Below are positions 1-5,277 of a stretch of 5,277 nt of DNA, piece after piece. The position numbers and the translations under genes were made by a program. Under the pieces are notes generated by a model. The model made no database searches. It was not told the DNA's origin and saw only the letters and a list, made by a program, of their open reading frames with translations. Source of the DNA: Candidatus Bathyarchaeota archaeon (GTDB lineage: Archaea; Thermoproteota; Bathyarchaeia; Bathyarchaeales; Bathycorpusculaceae); assembly GCA_016649625.1 (NCBI GenBank), contig JAENXI010000075.1:1-5277 (forward strand), in the 5' to 3' direction. The stretch's first letter is position 1, and the number at the start of each line of letters is the position of its first letter.

Positions 1-2
1 AA

Positions 3-131
3 TTCTATGTGGATCTTCTTGTTCCCGATCAAGTCTATCAACGAGTCAGAAACGATTACCCATATGTATATGACGAGATTTATGTTGGAACAGACATCCC
101 AAAACTTCTATATGAATTACAGCATTGTTAA
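3..131 (+). pseudogene. C-terminal fragment of an unrecognised protein, probably a decayed gene
   Basis: This frame is open from the left edge and encodes 42 residues before a TAA at 129-131. The peptide begins FYVDLLVPDQVYQRV and is rich in Asp, Tyr and Val (for example YPYVYDEIYVGTDIPKLL), which reads like genuine protein and better than the competing frames. The same frame continues to look protein-like past the stop (QEILHIDMRINALLG, to about 182), where a TGA at 183-185 ends it. Frame 1 then continues plausibly (VDVYENGYIQS, 181-213), followed by frame 2. This pattern suggests a gene carrying a nonsense mutation and frameshifts, or sequencing errors, rather than a normal C-terminus. I do not recognise the family and see no catalytic motif. 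It converges on the rad50 operon. It is also possible that the protein simply ends at 131. Confidence 0.4.
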
Positions 132-190
132 ACATGTCAAGAAATTCTTCATATTGACATGCGCATAAATGCATTACTTGGTTGATGTGT

Positions 191-358
191 ATGAAAATGG
201 ATACATCCAAAGTTAGACGCTTTGAAGTCAATTTTGGAATAGATGAACTGAAAGCACAAAGTATTGCAGAAAAGCTTCTAGATCTATTCTATAATAGCAA
301 AGACTTTTTTGATAACTACTCCATGCCTGAGTACATTTTACCAAGAAATTTGCGGTAA
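191..358 (+). CDS. Small hypothetical protein, or the 3' end of the broken upstream gene
   Basis: A 55-codon frame runs from ATG at 191 to TAA at 356-358; an alternative ATG at 185 would add two codons. The frame is open back to a stop at 155-157. From residue 7 onward (KVRRFEVNFGIDELKAQ) the product looks like folded protein: a short beta-like stretch, an amphipathic helix around SIAEKLLDLFYNSKDFF, and a tail YILPRNLR with a charged end. The first few codons (MKMDTS) overlap another frame and look less natural. No convincing Shine-Dalgarno sequence precedes either ATG. Together with the unrecognised coding sequence just upstream in frame 3, this favours a C-terminal remnant of a larger, frameshifted gene over an independent small gene. 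The function is unknown and no family is recognised. Confidence 0.4.
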   Translation: MKMDTSKVRRFEVNFGIDELKAQSIAEKLLDLFYNSKDFFDNYSMPEYILPRNLR

Positions 359-368
359 GGATCAAAGG

Positions 369-389
369 AGCATGCTTTGCGCGCGCGCA
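369..389. repeat. Two adjacent palindromes forming an alternating GC tract between convergent genes
   Basis: AGCATGCT (369-376) is a perfect 8-base palindrome. It is followed after one base by TGCGCGCGCGCA (378-389), a perfect 12-base palindrome made of five GC dinucleotides flanked by T and A. The tract sits in the 57-base gap between the stop of the plus-strand frame (358) and the stop of rad50 (416), in otherwise AT-rich DNA. Alternating purine-pyrimidine GC runs can adopt Z-form or extrude as small cruciforms under negative supercoiling. Neither palindrome is followed by a T-tract on either strand, so it does not look like a standard terminator. Its role is unknown. Confidence 0.6.
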
Positions 390-415
390 GAATAATCTGA
401 TTCTAAAACCTGAAG

Positions 416-2992
416 TTAAGCTGTTAGTATTTTGGATTCTCCAGATTCTTTAATCACTCTAAATATGTTGTCTACAAACCCTTCCAGTTCGCTCTCGTGA
501 GAGACTATTATCACCTGTTCGCATTTTAATTCGTTTAGAATGTCTCTGAGCCTAGACAATTGTTCTCTGCTAAATCCGTCTGTTGGTTCGTCCAGAATCA
601 GCAGATTGCTTTGCATCGCTTCACATACTTTTTTTACAATCACGTTTAGAGCTAGCCTATAGGCCAAAGCCACAGCTGTTTTTTCTCCACCACTCAAACT
701 CTTTACATCAATATCATAACCCGATTGCACGATATGAGGAGAGAACTTGTCGTCTACACTTACTGCAATGTCACCAGTTTCAAGCAGATGTGCAATCCAT
801 TTCTGGAAAAGAGAATTAAATTCGTTATTGATGTTAGCAAGCATGTGACTCTCAATCAGCTTGACTGCTGGAATAAAGAAATCCTCTAACCAAAGTTCAT
901 ACTGTTTTAGCTCATCAAATTTTAACAACTGACTCTCTCTTGTTATAATTTCTCCACTAATCCGTTCCGATTCTTGATCAGAGTTTTCAATATCCTTACC
1001 TTTAGCTATGACATCTCCTTTCTTTTTATCGATCTTATCATCCAGACCTTTTTTCTTAGTCTCGAGGTTCTCAATTACATCTAGTACCCCTTTTTTGCCA
1101 TCAAAATCTTTCTTTTTATCTTCAAAGTCTTGTTTTTCTTTTTCTAGTTTTTCTTTGAGAGAATCCGCTTTGCTTTGATTTTCTGCAATATCGATTGTGA
1201 CTTTGTCTTTCTTTGAAATCTTTTCTTTGTTTGTATGATATTTCTTCTCAATCTGATCTTTATCGAAACCTTTTATCTTCTTTTTAATTTCTTCATATAC
1301 AGTTTGGACAGGAAGCAGTTCATCAAGAAGCCCCTCCACGTCCTTCATTCTTTTTCTTTCGGTCTCTGCATATTTCTCTTCGGCTAACTGTTTTTTTAAA
1401 TTATTGAGCTCGATCTCCTTTTTGTCATATTCTTCTTCTTTTTCTTTGACAGTTTCCGCTTGTTTTCTTAATCCTGCTAATTTTTGTTTGATCGCACCAA
1501 GTTTATCGTCCATATCTTCTAGAGTTTTTTTCTCTGTTGCCGTGACATCGATTTCTTCTTTTAATTTTTCATTTTTCTCTTTTAGTTCAGAGATTTTTGT
1601 TTCTAGCTCTTTCAGTTTAGTATCGTAGTCCTTTTTGACTTTTTCATAGTGTTTTTGAGTTAATTCTTGTTTACATTTAGGACATGGTGCTCCCAATCCT
1701 ATTTCTTCGAGATCATCGAATTCGGTTTTTAATTGATCTAAACGCTCTTTTTTTCCTTTGATTTCTTGAGTGGTCGCTGATTTGTTCTGTTTTAGAGAAA
1801 CTAGTTTTTCTGATATGGAAGCTAAGTTCTCAACTTTCTTTTCCAGTTTTGTCTCTTCATGTTCTAATGTTGGAATTTCAAGAGTTTCTGGTTTATTGTT
1901 AGAAAGCCATTCTGTAGTTTTTTGGAGAAAACTTTGGGTTGTTTTAATTTGTTTTTCGATATTCTTTTTTTCATTTTCAATAGCTGTTTGAAGCTTTATT
2001 TTTTCAGTGTTTAACTCTTGGAGTTTTTTAACAGAAGGTTCTATTTTTTCCAGTTCTTCTTTGCAAGAAAGTAACTCTTCATATTGTTGTGCTATTGTCG
2101 ATAGAAGTTTCTCTGCTTTCTTAATGTCTTCTAATTCTTTTTTTAACTGATCGACATTCTCTAAAGTATCCCTGATAATCTTGGCTTTTTGATCTAGATT
2201 TAATTGGATATAGGGAATTTCTGCTTGAAGTTTTATAACTTCGGCTTTTTGATCTTGAAGTTTATCTATTTCCTCTAAAATCTCTGTTCGATCACTCTCT
2301 AAGGACTTTAAACATTTGTGCATGGTTTCGAGTTCTAAATTGAAGTTAGCAATTTTCTTTTTTTCATCTTCTAACGCTGATCTTTTTTTGTCAATGTCTG
2401 CAGTTTGTCTCATAAGTATTTCAGTTTCTCTATCAAGCCAGTCCAGCATTATTGAGGCATTGTTTGCGATAGTGCTATAGTCCTCGACTCTGAATGCCCT
2501 TCGAAGAGTTTCTAATCTTCGTTCAACAGGTTGAAAGAGGACCTCTTTCATCATCTCTTGTGGAGTGAAAATTGCATATCTGTATATCAGAGAACTGGCT
2601 TTGGGTCCTGGACGTTCATTAAAGCTAAGAATATCTAGAATTCTTGTTTTCATTTCGGTTACAGAATAGTCTGTTCGTTGGCCGTCTTCAACTATATATC
2701 CTTCTTTTTGGGTTACACTTTTTGTTTTACGGGATAGAGACCTGAAGACCTTGTAAGTTTTTGAGTTGACTGAGAATTCTAGGAGAACAGAACCGACTTT
2801 TTCTCCATGTCTAAGCAGGTGCGTTCCTGCTACATCTCCAAGACCAAATAATGCAAATTCTATGGCTGATAGGATAGTTGATTTTCCTGAGCCGATGTCT
2901 CCTTCAAATAAGGTTACTCCGGTTGAAAGTTTGATCGGTGGATGTGATTGGTAGCTGCGAATATTGTTAAGGGTGATGCTGTGTATTATCAT
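416..2992 (-). CDS. rad50: Rad50, SMC-like ATPase of the Mre11-Rad50 DNA double-strand break repair complex
   Basis: An 858-residue Rad50, a normal length for archaeal members of the family. It binds DNA ends and uses ATP to control access of Mre11 to them. The N-terminal ATPase half carries Walker A GDIGSGKST (31-39) and the Q-loop glutamine in TPQE (Q145). Two long coiled-coil arms (about 172-430 and 445-695) flank a CPKC zinc hook (437-440), through which two Rad50 molecules join. The C-terminal half carries the signature LSGGE (766-770), Walker B LLILDEP (797-803, catalytic E802), a D-loop (about 804-808) and the H-switch histidine H832 (VSHE). All motifs needed for activity are intact. 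The start fits the family (MIIHSITLNNIRSY), overlaps the mre11 stop as ATGA, and has GGAGG ten bases upstream. The P-loop has Asp-Ile where most Rad50 proteins have Pro-Asn. It is the last gene of the herA-mre11-rad50 operon. No clear T-tract terminator follows. Confidence 0.97.
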   Translation of the reverse strand: MIIHSITLNNIRSYQSHPPIKLSTGVTLFEGDIGSGKSTILSAIEFALFGLGDVAGTHLLRHGEKVGSVLLEFSVNSKTYKVFRSLSRKTKSVTQKEGYIVEDGQRTDYSVTEMKTRILDILSFNERPGPKASSLIYRYAIFTPQEMMKEVLFQPVERRLETLRRAFRVEDYSTIANNASIMLDWLDRETEILMRQTADIDKKRSALEDEKKKIANFNLELETMHKCLKSLESDRTEILEEIDKLQDQKAEVIKLQAEIPYIQLNLDQKAKIIRDTLENVDQLKKELEDIKKAEKLLSTIAQQYEELLSCKEELEKIEPSVKKLQELNTEKIKLQTAIENEKKNIEKQIKTTQSFLQKTTEWLSNNKPETLEIPTLEHEETKLEKKVENLASISEKLVSLKQNKSATTQEIKGKKERLDQLKTEFDDLEEIGLGAPCPKCKQELTQKHYEKVKKDYDTKLKELETKISELKEKNEKLKEEIDVTATEKKTLEDMDDKLGAIKQKLAGLRKQAETVKEKEEEYDKKEIELNNLKKQLAEEKYAETERKRMKDVEGLLDELLPVQTVYEEIKKKIKGFDKDQIEKKYHTNKEKISKKDKVTIDIAENQSKADSLKEKLEKEKQDFEDKKKDFDGKKGVLDVIENLETKKKGLDDKIDKKKGDVIAKGKDIENSDQESERISGEIITRESQLLKFDELKQYELWLEDFFIPAVKLIESHMLANINNEFNSLFQKWIAHLLETGDIAVSVDDKFSPHIVQSGYDIDVKSLSGGEKTAVALAYRLALNVIVKKVCEAMQSNLLILDEPTDGFSREQLSRLRDILNELKCEQVIIVSHESELEGFVDNIFRVIKESGESKILTA
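1673..1684 (-). other. Rad50 zinc-hook codons (CPKC)
   Basis: These four codons encode Cys437-Pro-Lys-Cys440, the CxxC hook at the tip of the Rad50 coiled coil. In the known family, two such hooks from different molecules share four cysteine ligands to one zinc ion and tether two complexes. The hook sits almost exactly at the middle of the 858-residue protein, so the two arms are of nearly equal length. The preceding loop (GLGAP, 432-436) breaks the helix as expected. Confidence 0.93.
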
Positions 2993-4275
2993 TGCTCGAC
3001 TTCCTCCAAACCGAGCAAATGTAAAGTGTTTTGTAAAACCCTCTTTTCAAAATCCTTTTTTTTCTCGCCTTCGTTTTTCTCAATACCTAAAGAGCTGAGA
3101 AGGTTTCTCGCTAGGTTTATGCCATTTTGGGCGGCCAACTTGTTTTCTATTTTAGACTTAACTTCACTTTCGAGGGCGGGATCAATCTTAAAGGAACATG
3201 CCATGTCATCTAGAATTTTTGTTTCTATTTCTTGTCTGTTTTCGCCTTTAATCTTAAGTTCAAGTTTTTCTTCTGTTGAAAGACTATAGTGGTTAATGCT
3301 TGCGAATATGGCTTGTTTTTCAATCAAGATTTGTTTTATAGCGTTAAAGTTTATGTCAGATGGCTTACCGAGACTAAGTTCTCCAGCAACTTTCAGCAGT
3401 GCTATCTTATCTTTTGCTTCGCACTCGCTGGCTGCTTTTTTGAGGATTTCTTCTACTTGTCTGGCAGTTTTTTTGTCTGCGTTTATTTGTTTGAAAAATA
3501 CTTTGCTGAGGTTAACATCGATAAATTGTGTATTGGTGATTTTGTCGTCAAAATCTATAATGTAGAAGCCGCGCTTTTCGCCTTTCCCTGTGTGTTCAAG
3601 GTCTGTAAATGTTGATCCGAAGAGTGCCCCAGGGTAAGCTAGGAGTCCATAATTTGTGATTTCTTTTTCGATTTTTTCGTGAACGTGGCCTCCGGCGTAA
3701 TAGTCAAAGCCTTTCGGAAAGCAGGATATTGGAACGCCTTCTGGATATGAGGCTGTTTTTGATCTGAGTTCTATGATGGCGTTGTGGAAGACAAATATCT
3801 TGAAGCCTTGCTCTTTTTCTAAACTTTCAATATCAAGAATATTGTAGTATTTTTTTTCTAGTCCAAGTCTTCTTCCAGATAAGCCGGTGATTTTTGCGCC
3901 TGTTTTGAGGTCTTGAATAAAATTTAGTTGAACTTTTTCGTCCACAATTTTAGCGTCTACTACTTTCGTAAAAAGTCCCGAACTTGTGAGGATATCAATA
4001 ATTGAAACTGCGTTAGGGGCGAAATCATGGGAGCCATAAGTTATATAGAATGGTATTCCTTGGTCTTTTACTTCTTTTATTTTTTCTACTGCTTTCTTGA
4101 CAAGTGAAAGGTCGGGTAATGTTGTATCAAATAGGTCGCCTGAGATTATAATAAAATCGACTTTTTGGTTAACACAAGAATCTAATGCGGTTATGAAAGT
4201 TTGTAGATTTAGTTCTTTTAGTTTTTTGTCTCGCCATGCGCCTATGTGGCAGTCTCCGAGATGCGCAAATCTCAT
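2989..4275 (-). CDS. mre11: Mre11, manganese-dependent nuclease of the Mre11-Rad50 complex
   Basis: A 428-residue calcineurin-like phosphoesterase, close to the length of Pyrococcus Mre11. In this family the dimer binds two metal ions per active site and acts as 3'-5' exonuclease and endonuclease on broken DNA ends, under control of Rad50 ATP state. Motifs in order are: I GDCHIG (D8, H10), II SGDLFD (D47), III GSHD (81-84, H83 catalytic), IV H164 (FVFHNAI), V GHVH (H197, H199). Motif III has Ser82 where the family normally has a metal-binding Asn; all other ligands are present. Residues from about 250 form the capping region, and the helical, charged C-terminus (about 330-428) corresponds to the Rad50-binding part. 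The ATG fits the family N-terminus (MRFAHLGDCHIG) and lies 3 bases after the herA stop; only a weak GTGGGA precedes it. The 3' end overlaps rad50 by 4 bases. Confidence 0.96.
   Translation of the reverse strand: MRFAHLGDCHIGAWRDKKLKELNLQTFITALDSCVNQKVDFIIISGDLFDTTLPDLSLVKKAVEKIKEVKDQGIPFYITYGSHDFAPNAVSIIDILTSSGLFTKVVDAKIVDEKVQLNFIQDLKTGAKITGLSGRRLGLEKKYYNILDIESLEKEQGFKIFVFHNAIIELRSKTASYPEGVPISCFPKGFDYYAGGHVHEKIEKEITNYGLLAYPGALFGSTFTDLEHTGKGEKRGFYIIDFDDKITNTQFIDVNLSKVFFKQINADKKTARQVEEILKKAASECEAKDKIALLKVAGELSLGKPSDINFNAIKQILIEKQAIFASINHYSLSTEEKLELKIKGENRQEIETKILDDMACSFKIDPALESEVKSKIENKLAAQNGINLARNLLSSLGIEKNEGEKKKDFEKRVLQNTLHLLGLEEVEQ
3003..3007 (-). promoter_or_regulatory. Shine-Dalgarno sequence for rad50 inside the mre11 coding region
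   Basis: GGAGG on the minus strand lies ten bases upstream of the rad50 ATG (2992-2990) and is part of the codons for the last residues of Mre11 (the LEEV stretch). With the 4-base ATGA overlap this supports both the chosen start and translational coupling of rad50 to mre11, a common way to keep subunits of one complex in balance. Confidence 0.7.
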
Positions 4276-4278
4276 TTT

Positions 4279-5277
4279 TTATCCCACGAAAGTGGTTTTT
4301 TCTTTTGGTTTGGTTTGGTTGCTATGTTTTTTGATGTAATCTTCAAAGAGTGGGATTTTGATTGGAATTGCAAATTTAGTGAAATTAGAGCTTATGATTG
4401 CTTCGCCTTTGTCTAAACTTGCGATGTTTTGGTCATCAGAAGACAAGTCTTGGGATGCACTTTGGATGATTGCAGCTCTTTCGGATGATAGTTCATTTCC
4501 GAGTATGATTTTGGTGTTTATGTTGGCTAATACTGTTTTTGGAATTATGCTGGTGAGCTGTGTTATGGCTATTAATCCAATTTTGAATTTACGGCCTTCT
4601 CTTGCTATAATGCTGAATATGTTTTTTCCTGACTTCAAAACTTCTTGACTTAGGACTCTAGGTGCTTCTTCAACTACTATTGAGATGACAGGTTTTTGAT
4701 CGAAGTCACCATCTAGTTTGTATCGCCGATAATTGTTGAAGACTTCATTAATGATTATGCTGCCTATCAGCAACTCTGTTTCGTCAGTGAAGTTGGAAGT
4801 ATCAATTATGACTTTTTTTCCTGATTCAAGGTGATTTAGGATATCTTTGACTGTTCTTGACCCTAACAAATCATTGAAAACTTTTGATCGACATTGAACG
4901 GATCCATCTTTGTCAAGATGCAAACCTAAAATTGTATCGATTTTTCTTCGAAGGACTGCGACTGTTCCTGGCTGCACATTTGCGAGCTCTTCTCCCTTTA
5001 CTATGGCTGAAAGCCAATTGTCTTTATACGTGTTAAAAGCAACACTCATTGCTTCATGTTGAGCTGAGGTAAATTCGACGACACCTCTGAAATGCCAAGG
5101 CTTTATTGATTTAAAATCGAAGATGAGTGTAACAGATCCGGGAAGGGGACGGGGAGAATAGTAAATGACATTATCTTTTGCCTGAGGATGGTCTTTTAAT
5201 CCCTTTTTATGCCGCCCAAAGTACTCATCATGAGGATCAAGAACCAAAATTCCACAGTAATCTTTGTCAATAATGTC
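4279..5277 (-). CDS. herA: HerA DNA-end-resection translocase, 5' end cut off by the window
   Basis: A FtsK/HerA-family ATPase; only the C-terminal 332 residues are present because the frame is open to the right edge. A TTG at 5247-5245 can be mistaken for a start, but coding clearly continues upstream (KDYCGI before LVLDPHDEY). The Walker A motif must lie outside the window. Visible, counted from the window edge: the family motif LVLDPHDEY (11-19), the Walker B strand [12 protein letters not shown] (about 198-209, acidic E203-E204), and the following [15 protein letters not shown] segment (about 226-240) with a terminal Gln typical of the family, then NTKIILG. HerA forms a hexameric ring that pumps DNA into the NurA nuclease and makes long 3' overhangs after Mre11-Rad50 acts. 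Its stop lies 3 bases before mre11, so this is the first visible gene of the operon. HerA-like ATPases of other roles exist, but the mre11-rad50 context supports HerA itself. Confidence 0.93.
   Translation of the reverse strand, partial: DIIDKDYCGILVLDPHDEYFGRHKKGLKDHPQAKDNVIYYSPRPLPGSVTLIFDFKSIKPWHFRGVVEFTSAQHEAMSVAFNTYKDNWLSAIVKGEELANVQPGTVAVLRRKIDTILGLHLDKDGSVQCRSKVFNDLLGSRTVKDILNHLESGKKVIIDTSNFTDETELLIGSIIINEVFNNYRRYKLDGDFDQKPVISIVVEEAPRVLSQEVLKSGKNIFSIIAREGRKFKIGLIAITQLTSIIPKTVLANINTKIILGNELSSERAAIIQSASQDLSSDDQNIASLDKGEAIISSNFTKFAIPIKIPLFEDYIKKHSNQTKPKEKTTFVG

Noticed and set aside
46..231. A 61-codon minus-strand open frame in the left region
   Set aside because: Its product has no recognisable pattern, and the plus-strand frames over the same bases look more like protein.
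389..404. AGAAT and ATTCT inverted repeat with a 6-base loop after the rad50 stop, a possible terminator
   Set aside because: The stem is only five pairs and mostly A-T, with no T-tract following on the minus strand.
2183..2255. A 13-base direct repeat (GGCTTTTTGATCT) with copies 60 bases apart
   Set aside because: It encodes the repeated coil residues DQKA twenty residues apart in Rad50; this is expected in a coiled coil.
1010..2400. Long T- and pyrimidine-rich runs on the plus strand
   Set aside because: They are the complement of Lys- and Glu-rich coiled-coil codons in rad50, not terminators or triplex elements.
583..3615. Plus-strand open frames of 62-113 codons across rad50 and mre11
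   Set aside because: They are antisense shadows of strongly supported genes; their Ser/Phe/Leu-rich products reflect the complement of Lys/Glu-rich codons.
5245..5247. TTG as the start of the HerA-like gene
   Set aside because: The frame stays open with protein-like sequence to the window edge, and the family's Walker A region must lie further upstream.

Overview
The window looks archaeal and is mostly one minus-strand DNA-repair operon. Reading right to left it holds herA (5' end cut off by the window edge), mre11 and rad50, the end-resection module found across archaea. The assignment rests on direct motifs: a HerA-type ATPase ending with an acidic Walker B, a complete Mre11 phosphoesterase motif set, and a Rad50 with Walker A, Q-loop, CPKC zinc hook, LSGGE signature, Walker B and H-switch. 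Base composition is AT-rich. I cannot place the organism more precisely. Two family variants (GSHD in Mre11 and a GDIGSGKST P-loop in Rad50) suggest a lineage distant from the well-studied Pyrococcus and Methanocaldococcus proteins.

Layout: 1-358 holds plus-strand coding sequence that I do not recognise. It consists of a C-terminal fragment open at the left edge (3-131) and a 55-codon reading frame (191-358), which may be pieces of one decayed gene. 359-415 is a short convergent intergenic stretch with a run of alternating GC that stands out from its surroundings. 416-2992 is rad50, 2989-4275 is mre11 and 4279-5277 is the partial herA, all on the minus strand. herA and mre11 are 3 bases apart, and mre11 and rad50 overlap by 4 bases (ATGA), so the three are almost certainly co-transcribed and translationally coupled. 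The operon promoter lies outside the window, upstream of herA.

How the genes work together: in archaea, Mre11-Rad50 recognises and opens DNA double-strand ends, and the hexameric HerA translocase with the NurA nuclease carries out long 5'-strand resection to give 3' overhangs for RadA. HerA, Mre11 and Rad50 are here; nurA is not on the rad50 side and would have to lie upstream of herA or elsewhere.

I found no RNA gene, CRISPR array, insertion sequence or clearly new system. The points most worth a second look are the Asn-to-Ser change in Mre11 metal-binding motif III, a glycine- and lysine-rich interruption in only one Rad50 coiled-coil arm, the broken plus-strand gene, and the GC palindrome between the convergent genes.
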